Shown one piece after another: positions 1 to 7,070 of a stretch of 64,000 nt of DNA. Each line of letters begins with the position of its first letter. Positions within the stretch are counted from its first letter, which is position 1. Origin of the DNA: Lentzea albidocapillata subsp. violacea (lineage in GTDB: Bacteria > Actinomycetota > Actinomycetes > Mycobacteriales > Pseudonocardiaceae). The position numbers were made by a program, and so were the translations under genes. Under the pieces are notes generated by a model. It ran no database searches and was not told the origin of the DNA. It saw nothing but the letters and a program-made list of their open reading frames with translations. Where the stretch lies: NCBI RefSeq assembly GCF_900100275.1, contig NZ_FNET01000011.1, forward strand, positions 1-64,000. Reading direction: 5' to 3'.

Positions 1-282
1 CAGGGCCTGCACTACCAGCACCCCACCTGGCGCGCCATCCTCGACAAAGCCCGTCTGCCCCAGTCGATGTCCCGCCGAGGCAACTGCCTGGACAACGCCA
101 TGGCCGAGAACTTCTTCGGCCACCTCAAAGCAGAACTGTTCCACCACACCAAGTTCGACACCGTCACCGAGCTCACCACCGAACTCGACAACTACATCGA
201 CTGGTACAACACCACCCGCATCTCCACCACACTCGGCGGCCTGAACCCGGCCCAATACCGAGCCCAGAACCAACCCGCCTAA
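1..282 (+). pseudogene. IS3-family transposase OrfB, C-terminal part (cut by window edge)
   Basis: An open frame runs from base 1 without its own start and ends at TAA 280-282, so this is the last 93 or so residues of a longer protein. It shows the end of an rve-type DDE integrase core: the NCLDNAMAENFFGHLKAE stretch carries the catalytic Glu region (N-A-x-A-E-x-F-F...K-x-E), followed by YIDWYNTTR and a final LGGLNPAQYR, all typical of IS3/IS150-group OrfB C-termini. The 5' part lies outside the window, so whether the element is intact cannot be judged. Confidence 0.9.
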
Positions 283-320
283 CCTCCACTTAGCCAGTCC
301 AACTTCCGGGGACCAGTTCA
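1..320 (+). mobile_element. Right end of an IS3-family insertion sequence
   Basis: After the transposase stop, 38 bases lead to an end at 300-320 (core ACTTCCGGGGACCAGTTCA) ending in CA, as expected for IS3-family terminal inverted repeats that begin TG and end CA. The left end is outside the window. The end abuts, with no spacer, a repeat that recurs near 28.1 kb, which suggests insertion into that repeat. Confidence 0.7.
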
Positions 321-370
321 GGGCAGCGCCCCCAGGGGACGCACGCAACCGCAAGGTCGCCGCCCGCAAG
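321..370. repeat. Dispersed intergenic repeat, copy 1
   Basis: About 50 bases, starting GGGCAGCGCCCCCAGGGG and ending GTCGCCGCCCGCAAG, match 28091-28139 with a few substitutions and one indel. Both copies lie just 3' of a minus-strand gene (ftsY here, the metallo-hydrolase there) in the same orientation. I see no coding sense in it. The IS3 end touches it directly. Confidence 0.7.
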
Positions 371-391
371 CCAGGGGAACGGACCAGGCGA

Positions 392-1660
392 TCACCCAAG
401 CAAAGCATCCACAAACGCCCCAGGCTCAAACGGAGCCAAGTGATCAGCCCCTTCACCCAGCCCAACCAGCTTCACCGGCACCCCAAGCTCACGCTGAACC
501 TGAAAAACAATCCCACCCTTGGCCGTACCGTCCAACTTGGTCAGCACAATCCCGGTAATCGCAACCTGCTCAGCAAACACCCGAGCCTGCGTCAACCCGT
601 TCTGCCCGGTAGTGGCATCCAAAACCAGCAGAACCTCATCCACCACAGCCTGCTTCTCGACGACACGCTTGACCTTGCCAAGCTCGTCCATCAAGCCCTT
701 CTTGGTATGCAACCGCCCAGCAGTGTCGATCAACACCGTGTCAACCCCGGTGTCCACCCCCCGCTTCACCGACTCAAAGGCCACAGAAGCCGGATCCCCA
801 CCCTCAGGCCCGCGCACAGTCTCCGCACCAACCCGCTTACCCCAGGTCTCCAACTGGTCAGCAGCAGCAGCACGGAACGTGTCGGCGGCACCGAGCAACA
901 CCGTCCGCCCGTCAGCGACCAGAACGCGCGCCAACTTGCCGGTGGTGGTCGTCTTGCCGACCCCGTTGACCCCGACCACCAGCAGCACAGCGGGCTTGCC
1001 GGCGTGCGGCAGAGCCTTCAAAGAGCGATCCATCGCCGGCCCGAGAGCATCGACGAGCACGGACCGCACCAACGCCTGAGCCTCAGCCTCGGTCCGCACC
1101 CCGGACCCGGCGATCTTCGCGCGCAGCGTCGACACGATCTCGGTGGTCAGCGCCGCGCCCAGGTCGGCGACCAGCAGCGTGTCCTCGACGTCCTGCCACG
1201 AGTCCTCGTCCAGGTCTCCAGCACCCAAAAGCCCCAGCAGCGAGGTGCCGAACGCGTTGCGGGACTTCGAGAGCTTGCCGCGCAGACGTTCCAGGCGACC
1301 GGCCGTGGGCTCGATCTCCTCGACCTCGGACGCCTCTTCCGGCAGGTCGACCTCGACGAAGCCGCGCTTCGCCGAGTCGCGTGGCACGGCGGCGTCGTCG
1401 CCTACTCCCGGCTGGCCGTCTACCTCGGTCCGCTCGGCCACCGGGTGCTCGACGGGCACCGGGGGCTCGGCCACCGCTTCGGGGGCGGCCGGGGTCAGCG
1501 AGATCCCGGACGACGCCTGGTATCCGCCAGGCCTCGGCGTCTCCTCCTTCTGGGTCAGGCTGATGCGACGGCGACGCGTCAGCACCACACCGGTCACCAG
1601 CGCGGCGATCAGGACGACCGCCACGACGACGAGGATCAGGACAAGGGAGGACGTCGACAC
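392..1660 (-). CDS. ftsY: Signal recognition particle receptor FtsY
   Basis: SRP receptor GTPase that docks ribosome/SRP complexes at the membrane for co-translational insertion. The 422 residues show an N-terminal membrane segment (about 5-27) followed by RRRR, an acidic/proline-rich linker to about 115, then the NG domain. GTPase motifs are in order: P-loop GVNGVGKT at about 230-237, DTFRAAA at about 260, DTAGR at about 312 and TKLDG at about 374. The N-terminal TM plus acidic linker is the usual actinobacterial form. smc, commonly its neighbour, is about 8 kb away here. Start is ATG 1660; the anmK gene diverges upstream. Confidence 0.97.
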   Translation of the reverse strand: MSTSSLVLILVVVAVVLIAALVTGVVLTRRRRISLTQKEETPRPGGYQASSGISLTPAAPEAVAEPPVPVEHPVAERTEVDGQPGVGDDAAVPRDSAKRGFVEVDLPEEASEVEEIEPTAGRLERLRGKLSKSRNAFGTSLLGLLGAGDLDEDSWQDVEDTLLVADLGAALTTEIVSTLRAKIAGSGVRTEAEAQALVRSVLVDALGPAMDRSLKALPHAGKPAVLLVVGVNGVGKTTTTGKLARVLVADGRTVLLGAADTFRAAAADQLETWGKRVGAETVRGPEGGDPASVAFESVKRGVDTGVDTVLIDTAGRLHTKKGLMDELGKVKRVVEKQAVVDEVLLVLDATTGQNGLTQARVFAEQVAITGIVLTKLDGTAKGGIVFQVQRELGVPVKLVGLGEGADHLAPFEPGAFVDALLG

Positions 1661-1774
1661 GGGCTCATGGTTTCACAGACGCTCATGTGACCTGTCAACC
1701 ATGTGTTGCTCAATTAGGCGAAGATTTCACCAAAGCACTTGCGTCCCGCCACACTGTGGAATAGACCACACGTC

Positions 1775-2905
1775 GTGAGGGTGATCGGACTGATTTCCGG
1801 CACGTCGATGGACGGTATCGACGTCGCCGTCGCCGACCTGTCGATCCACGGCGACGTCGTCGAGCTCGTGCCGGTGCAGTGCGCCGAGCACCCGTTCCCG
1901 AAGGACCTTCTGGAGATACCACGGGACCTCGCCGAAGTGTGCGCCTTCGACACGTCGCTCGGACAGGCTTTCGGCGAAGTCGCCGCCGGGTACCTGCCGG
2001 CGGACCTGATCTCCTCGCTCGGGCAGACCGTGCACCACGAGGTGCAGGACGGCGACTGCCTCGGCACCCTGCAGCTCGGCCAGCCCGCCTGGATCGCCGA
2101 ACGCACCGGTGTCCCCGTCATCGCCGACCTCAGGGTCCGCGACGTGGCCGCGGGAGGCCAGGGAGCGCCTCTCGCGAGCACCCTCGACGCGCTGTGGCTC
2201 GCCGGCATGGCGGAGAACGCGATCGCGCTGAACATCGGCGGCATCGCGAACATCACCGTCGTGAGACCCGGAAGCCGGCCCGTCGCGTACGACACAGGGC
2301 CCGGCAACGCGCTGATGGACGCCGTCATGGAGGTGCTCTCCCATGGCGAACGGCGCCAGGACACCAACGGCGAGTTCGCGAGCAGGGGCAACGTCCGCGA
2401 GGACGTCCTCAAGAAGCTCCTCGCCGACCCGTACTACGCCAAGCCGTGGCCGAAGTCGACCGGCAAGGAGCACTTCAACGCCGAGTACCTCCAGGGCTTC
2501 CCGACGGTCCAGGCCGAGGACATGCTCCGCACGCTCGCCGAACTCACCGCCCGCACCATCGCGGACGCCTGCCGCGCGCACGACGCGAGCACCGTCGTCG
2601 CGTCCGGCGGCGGGATGCGCAACCCGGTGCTGGTCGAGGCGCTGACCAGGGCGCTCGACCCCATCCCGTTGCAGATCAGCGACTCGCTGGGCCTGCCGCG
2701 CGACGGCAAGGAGGCCTATCTCGCCGCGCTGCTCGGATTCCTGACGTGGCACGGGGTCGCGGGCAACACGCCGTCCGCGACCGGGGCGTCCGGGCCGCGG
2801 CTGCTCGGCAGCATCACGCCCGGCGCCGGGCCGCTGCGCCTGCCAGAACCCGTCACCGGTCCAGTGACCAAGCTGAATGTGGGGGAGCCGAAGTGCGTGC
2901 ACTAG
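1775..2905 (+). CDS. anmK: Anhydro-N-acetylmuramic acid kinase AnmK
   Basis: Cell-wall recycling kinase that opens and phosphorylates 1,6-anhydro-MurNAc to MurNAc-6-phosphate. The N-terminal GLISGTSMDGIDVAVADL is the family signature; NIGGIANIT and the DTGPGNALMDA phosphate-binding segment follow, and SGGGMRNPVL is near the C-terminus. Length (376 aa) matches the family. I prefer GTG 1775 (or GTG 1781), which puts the signature a few residues from the N-terminus; an upstream TTG at 1739 would add an unlikely leader. The end overlaps the start of the symporter gene by 13 bases, implying translational coupling. Confidence 0.94.
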   Translation: MRVIGLISGTSMDGIDVAVADLSIHGDVVELVPVQCAEHPFPKDLLEIPRDLAEVCAFDTSLGQAFGEVAAGYLPADLISSLGQTVHHEVQDGDCLGTLQLGQPAWIAERTGVPVIADLRVRDVAAGGQGAPLASTLDALWLAGMAENAIALNIGGIANITVVRPGSRPVAYDTGPGNALMDAVMEVLSHGERRQDTNGEFASRGNVREDVLKKLLADPYYAKPWPKSTGKEHFNAEYLQGFPTVQAEDMLRTLAELTARTIADACRAHDASTVVASGGGMRNPVLVEALTRALDPIPLQISDSLGLPRDGKEAYLAALLGFLTWHGVAGNTPSATGASGPRLLGSITPGAGPLRLPEPVTGPVTKLNVGEPKCVH

Positions 2906-4452
2906 ACCTCGCGATCATCGTCCTGTTCCTCGTCGGAATGCCGTTGCTCGGCATGTGGATCGGCGGCAGGCAGAAGTCGTCCACCGACTACTTCGTCAGC
3001 GAGAAACGCATCTCGTGGTGGGTCGTCTGTCTCTCGGTCGTGTCCGCGGAGACGTCGACGCTCACGGTGCTGAGCGTGCCGGTGATCGCGTACATGGCGA
3101 CGCCCGCGCAGGGCGGCATGACGTACCTGACGCTCGCGCTCGGCTACATCATCGGGCGCATCATCGTCAGCTTCGTGCTGCTGCCGCGCTACATCGCTGG
3201 TGACCTCGTGACGGCGTACGCGTTCCTGGGCAAGCGCTACGGCAACGGCATGCGCGCCACAGCGTCCGTGACGTTCCTCTTCACGCGCCTGCTCGCGGAC
3301 GGCATCCGGCTCTTCGCGACGGCCATCCCGATCAAGCTGGTGCTGAGCCAGTACGGCATCGACGCGAACTACTGGACGATCATCCTGGTGCTCGGCATCG
3401 CGATGGTGTTCTACAGCTTCTTCGGCGGCGTGCGCGCGGTCGTGTGGGTCGACGCCATCCAGATGCTCTGGTACGTCCTCGGCGGCCTCGTGGTGATCTG
3501 GTGGCTGTCCGGCCAGCTGCCCGACGGCTGGTTCTCCAAGGCCGTCGACGTCGACAAGTTCCAGGTCTTCGACTTCACCTCGTCACCGCTGACGGGCGCG
3601 TACCCGTTCATCGCCGCGTTCTTCGGCGGTGCGCTGCTGTCGATGGCCTCGCACGGCGCGGACCAGCTGATCGTGCAGCGGCTCATGTCCACCAAGGACG
3701 TGAAGTCCGCGCAGAAGGCGTTGATCGCCTCCGGTTTCGTGGTGTTCCTGCAGTTCGCGTTCTTCTTGTTCATCGGCGTGATGCTGTGGGCGTTCTACAA
3801 CGGCGTGGACCCGGTGAAGGACCTGAAGCTCGGCAACAAGGACGAGCTCTTCGGGTACTTCATCGTCAACTCGCTGCCGTCGGGCCTGTCCGGCTTCGTG
3901 ATCGCCGGCATCCTCGCCGCCGCGCTGTCGTCGTCGCTGGGCGCCCTGGCCTCCAGCACGGTCACCGACGTCTACGAACGCATCCGCAAGACCCCGATGA
4001 CCGACGCGGAACGCCTGCGCCACGGCCGGCTCTGGACCCTCGCGTGGGCGGGTCTGCTGATCGTCTGCGCGGGCCTGTTCGCTTCCTCGAACAAGACCAC
4101 GGCGGATCCGATCGTGGTGCAGGCGCTCGGCATCGCCGGCTACACCTACGGCGCGCTGCTCGGGGCCTTCCTCCTCGGCCTGATCTTCAAGCGCGTCACG
4201 CAGGTGGACGCGATCATCGCGTTCGTGTCGACGGTGCTGGTCGTCGGTTTCGTGATTCTCGGCGTCAAGTTCGCCGGCAGCACGCCGACGATCTACTTCG
4301 GGAAGGCGACGGCCGACCTGAAGTCCCTGACCGGCTGGTGGAACACGCCGCTGGGGGTGGCGGTCACCTTGCTGGTGGGTGGATTGCTGCAGTTGCGGCA
4401 CTCACGCGGTGTGCCGGTACGAGACGAGCTCGATGTGAAGGCGGAATCCTAG
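2893..4452 (+). CDS. Sodium:solute symporter (SSS family) coupled to anmK
   Basis: A 519-residue polytopic membrane protein with about 13 hydrophobic segments and SSS-family features: an N-terminal helix followed by the STDYFVSEKRISWW region, then GYIIGRIIVSFVLLPRY and FFGGVRAVVWVDAIQ. It begins at GTG 2893, inside the last codons of anmK, with GGGGGAG as ribosome-binding site 5-10 bases upstream. Substrate cannot be read from sequence; the coupling to AnmK suggests import of an amino-sugar or peptidoglycan fragment such as anhydro-MurNAc (inference). Its last 51 bases overlap the convergent GNAT gene. Confidence 0.92.
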   Translation: MRALDLAIIVLFLVGMPLLGMWIGGRQKSSTDYFVSEKRISWWVVCLSVVSAETSTLTVLSVPVIAYMATPAQGGMTYLTLALGYIIGRIIVSFVLLPRYIAGDLVTAYAFLGKRYGNGMRATASVTFLFTRLLADGIRLFATAIPIKLVLSQYGIDANYWTIILVLGIAMVFYSFFGGVRAVVWVDAIQMLWYVLGGLVVIWWLSGQLPDGWFSKAVDVDKFQVFDFTSSPLTGAYPFIAAFFGGALLSMASHGADQLIVQRLMSTKDVKSAQKALIASGFVVFLQFAFFLFIGVMLWAFYNGVDPVKDLKLGNKDELFGYFIVNSLPSGLSGFVIAGILAAALSSSLGALASSTVTDVYERIRKTPMTDAERLRHGRLWTLAWAGLLIVCAGLFASSNKTTADPIVVQALGIAGYTYGALLGAFLLGLIFKRVTQVDAIIAFVSTVLVVGFVILGVKFAGSTPTIYFGKATADLKSLTGWWNTPLGVAVTLLVGGLLQLRHSRGVPVRDELDVKAES

Positions 4453-5325
4453 GCGGGCGAACATGTTCTGCGACGACTCGTTGCCCGCGTAGATGGACGC
4501 GGCGGCCTGCGGCCGGGCACCGTGGTCCGCCGCGAGCTTCCACAGCAGTTCGGTGACGAGGGCAGCGCCGACGCCCTGACCGCGGACGTCGGGCTCGACG
4601 GCCACGAAGTCGACGTAGTACTCCTCGGGCTGGGCTTTGCCCGCGGCGTAGCCGAGCACGCGTTCGCCGTCCATGGCGACGACGACCGTGCGTTTGGCCG
4701 GATCGGATTCGACGAGTTGTTTGCCGGACAGGTACGTGTGCGGAAAACATCGTTCGTGCAGGACCGCGACGGCCTCGTGCACGAACCGGTCGGTCGGGAG
4801 GACGCGCATCTCACGGTCGCTGGGACATTTCGCGTCCCTGAGCAGCAACGTGCGCAGGTCCCCGTTGTCGAGGATGTGGATGGCGCTCGCCTTGCCGGCG
4901 CTGAAGGCGTGCCGTTCGGCGAACGCCGCCAGTCGCCGGTGGGCTGTGTGCCCGTAGAGCTCGAGGTCGGTGATGCCGGTGAGGAGCTCGGCGGCGCGCC
5001 GGAACATGGCGTCGGCGGTCTGGTCCCAGATGCGGCTGCCCGCGGGGTGGTTGACCGGTACGTCGACGAACGGTCCGTGCAGCCACGCACGGCCGAGCTC
5101 GGCATCGATCTCCACGCTGAGCATGCCGGTGATGTTGTCGTCGGCGTCGACGGCCACCACCGTGCAGTCCGCCCAGGAGGGCTCGAACTCGCCGAGCTCC
5201 GCGCGGAGCTCTTCGACTGTCTCACCGAGGTACCCGATGTGGTGTGCCTTGTCGGCCTGGAGCCGGACCAGCAGCGCCATCGTGGCGCCGAGGTCGCCAG
5301 GTTCGGCGAAACGGATGTCGTACAT
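4402..5325 (-). CDS. Tandem GNAT-domain N-acetyltransferase
   Basis: A 307-residue protein with two GNAT-like halves. The C-terminal half is clear: VDFVAVEPDVRGQGVGAALV is the acetyl-CoA-binding motif (R/Q-x-x-G-x-G/A), followed by the usual ASIYAGNESSQNMFARLGF end. The N-terminal half (FAEPGDLGATMALL... LHGPFVDVPV) looks like a degenerate GNAT fold. Mycothiol synthase also has two GNAT domains, but I see no specific link, so the substrate is unknown. ATG 5325 was chosen; GTG 5340 is the alternative. It converges on the symporter gene with a 51-base overlap in different frames. Confidence 0.85.
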   Translation of the reverse strand: MYDIRFAEPGDLGATMALLVRLQADKAHHIGYLGETVEELRAELGEFEPSWADCTVVAVDADDNITGMLSVEIDAELGRAWLHGPFVDVPVNHPAGSRIWDQTADAMFRRAAELLTGITDLELYGHTAHRRLAAFAERHAFSAGKASAIHILDNGDLRTLLLRDAKCPSDREMRVLPTDRFVHEAVAVLHERCFPHTYLSGKQLVESDPAKRTVVVAMDGERVLGYAAGKAQPEEYYVDFVAVEPDVRGQGVGAALVTELLWKLAADHGARPQAAASIYAGNESSQNMFARLGFRLHIELVSYRHTA

Positions 5326-5415
5326 AGAAGGAATGGTCACTCGCACGGCCGTTCGAAGCGAGGGAGTTTTCGCCTGTCCCAGGTCACGAACGGTTTGCCC
5401 GGTAAAATCGCGCGG

Positions 5416-5865
5416 ATGTCGTCCGTCGGAGAACTCGAAGAGCTGACCGCCAGGAACGCTCAGGCGCAGGCCAGGGCCCATGCGGGCGACTTCAGGGGCG
5501 CGGCCGGCGAGTTCAGGGCGCTCGCGAGGGATTTCACGCGCCTGGCGGGTGCGGACGACCCCCGGACCCTCGGCGTTCGCCTGAACCTGGCGCGGGTGCT
5601 CGGCACGGCGAAGCAGGCCGGCAAGGCCATCGAGGTCTGCGTGCCCCTGCTGCGCGACCAGGCCCGCGTCCTCGGTCCCGACCACGACGACGTCCTGGAG
5701 ACCACTCAGCTGCTGGCGAACCTGCGCTACCAGGCCGGTGACGCCGAGGGCGCGGCCGAGGATCTGGAGCGGCTGCTGGCCGCTCTGTCCCGCGTGCTCA
5801 TGCCCACCCACGACCGGATCGCCAAGGTGAAGCGCGACATCGCGTTCTTGAAGCGCACTACATGA
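5416..5865 (+). CDS. Small tetratricopeptide-repeat protein
   Basis: A 149-residue, Ala/Leu-rich all-helical protein with TPR-like repeats: a unit around AHAGDFRGAAGEFRAL, one with DPRTLGVRLNLARVLG, one with HDDVLETTQLLANLRYQAGD, and a last helix pair. The D-P-R-T-L and D-H-D-D-V-L spacing resembles the TPR_12/NB-ARC-associated repeats of actinobacterial signalling proteins. It is probably a protein-interaction module; partner unknown. It starts at ATG 5416 and is the first gene of a co-directional run that ends with the SARP regulator. Confidence 0.75.
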   Translation: MSSVGELEELTARNAQAQARAHAGDFRGAAGEFRALARDFTRLAGADDPRTLGVRLNLARVLGTAKQAGKAIEVCVPLLRDQARVLGPDHDDVLETTQLLANLRYQAGDAEGAAEDLERLLAALSRVLMPTHDRIAKVKRDIAFLKRTT

Positions 5866-5993
5866 CGCACGAGACATCACTCACACCGGTGGGCTCCGCG
5901 GCGCTGGTATGCCGTGTCACGAACACCCACGTCGCAGGCGCAACCCCCAGATTCGGGCTTGCAGGGCAGGTGAGGGTGGGGGACTCTTCTACA

Positions 5994-6332
5994 GTGAGTG
6001 AGGAAACGATCCAACTCGATCTCAACGAATCCGGGGTGGCCGTCGACCTGCCCTTGCCGCCGAACAACCGGGACGGTGTCCAGGGTGTTCCGTATCGGCC
6101 GGTCGAATTCCGAGACGATGATCTTCCGTCAGCTCTGGAACGCGCTGCCGCCTGGTTGCGGCAGACCCAGGACTGGCTGGGCGAGCCCGTGGACGTGATC
6201 GCAGTCCATCTCGACTACGACGACACCCACGGCAACCCGTACTACGACCTCAAGCTGCTGTGCAACGACGAGGATCTGGCGGGCGTGCCAAAGATCATGC
6301 GAGAACACGAAGGGGCCGCAACCGGTCAGTAG
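5994..6332 (+). CDS. Conserved small protein of unknown function
   Basis: 112 acidic residues, starting VSEETIQLDLN and containing VDVIAVHLDYDDTHGNPYYD and LLCNDEDLAGVP. I do not recognise the family. The frame is open back to ATG 5862, which overlaps the TPR stop (ATGA), but codons 5862-5993 use A/T in the third position unlike the rest. GTG 5994 is preceded by GGGTGGGGGA, so the shorter form is preferred. Nothing suggests a signal peptide or membrane segment. It lies between the TPR and PlsC genes. Confidence 0.7.
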   Translation: MSEETIQLDLNESGVAVDLPLPPNNRDGVQGVPYRPVEFRDDDLPSALERAAAWLRQTQDWLGEPVDVIAVHLDYDDTHGNPYYDLKLLCNDEDLAGVPKIMREHEGAATGQ

Positions 6333-6356
6333 CTTCCTACGCTACCGTTCGGAAGC

Positions 6357-7070
6357 ATGTCGGATCGCGTATATCCCCCGGTGATCGCCGCAGCGAAGCT
6401 CATGTTCAAGGTGCTCGACCTGCGGATCACCGTCGAGGGGGCGCACCACGTTCCCCGCACGGGTGGGGCGGTGCTGGCGTCGAACCACGTCAGCTACCTC
6501 GACTTCATCTTCGCGGGCTTCGGCGCGCATCCCTCGGGGCGTCTCACGCGGTTCATGGCGAAGCACGAGATCTTCGCCAACAAGATCGCAGGCCCGCTCA
6601 TGCGCGGCATGCACCACATCCCCGTCGACCGGAGCGCGGGTCAGGGCTCCTACCAGCAGGCCCTGTCCGCGCTCCGCACCGGCGAGGTCGTCGGGATCTT
6701 CCCCGAGGCCACGATCAGCCGTTCGTTCACGATCAAGGACATCAAGTCCGGCGCGAACCGCCTGGCGCACGAGGCCGGCGTGCCGATCATCCCCGTCGCG
6801 CTGTGGGGCACCCAGCGCCTGTGGACCAAGGGCCGTCCCAAGAACCTGACCCAGCGGCACGTGCCGGTCACCATCCTCATCGGCGAGCCGTTCGAGCCCT
6901 CCCCCGGCGACTCCGGCGACGACGTGCTGCGCAAGCGGATGCAGGAGCTGCTGGACACGGCGCAGGCCTCCTACCCGAACGAGCCCGGTGCCTGGTGGGC
7001 TCCGGCGCACCTCGGCGGCACCGCGCCCACCCCGGAACAAGCGGCACGGCTGGACGCGCGCGGCGCGTGA
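6357..7070 (+). CDS. 1-acyl-sn-glycerol-3-phosphate acyltransferase (PlsC family)
   Basis: Membrane-associated acyltransferase making phosphatidic acid from lysophosphatidic acid, or a related acyl transfer. The four family blocks are visible in 237 residues: catalytic NHVSYLDF (H-x4-D), the KHEIFANKIAGPLMRGMHHIPVDR region, GIFPEATISRSF (a variant of FPEG), and GVPIIPVALWG. The tail is hydrophilic and Pro-rich. Its TGA overlaps the GTG of the SARP gene by 4 bases. A second PlsC-family gene sits at 52.1-52.8 kb beside gpsA; that copy is the more likely housekeeping enzyme. Confidence 0.92.
   Translation: MSDRVYPPVIAAAKLMFKVLDLRITVEGAHHVPRTGGAVLASNHVSYLDFIFAGFGAHPSGRLTRFMAKHEIFANKIAGPLMRGMHHIPVDRSAGQGSYQQALSALRTGEVVGIFPEATISRSFTIKDIKSGANRLAHEAGVPIIPVALWGTQRLWTKGRPKNLTQRHVPVTILIGEPFEPSPGDSGDDVLRKRMQELLDTAQASYPNEPGAWWAPAHLGGTAPTPEQAARLDARGA

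Noticed and set aside
440..1690. 416-codon frame opposite ftsY
   Set aside because: Antisense shadow; no recognisable domain, and ftsY motifs are complete.
1879..2892. Long N-terminal extension of the symporter frame across anmK
   Set aside because: Arg/Pro-rich out-of-frame translation of anmK; the symporter starts at GTG 2893.
5862..5993. Upstream extension of the small unknown protein with ATGA overlap
   Set aside because: Codon use in this part is not like coding DNA here; GTG 5994 has a better ribosome-binding site. Not fully excluded.
6260..7066. N-terminal extension of the SARP frame across plsC
   Set aside because: Low-complexity Arg/Gly-rich shadow; the winged helix begins at 7067.
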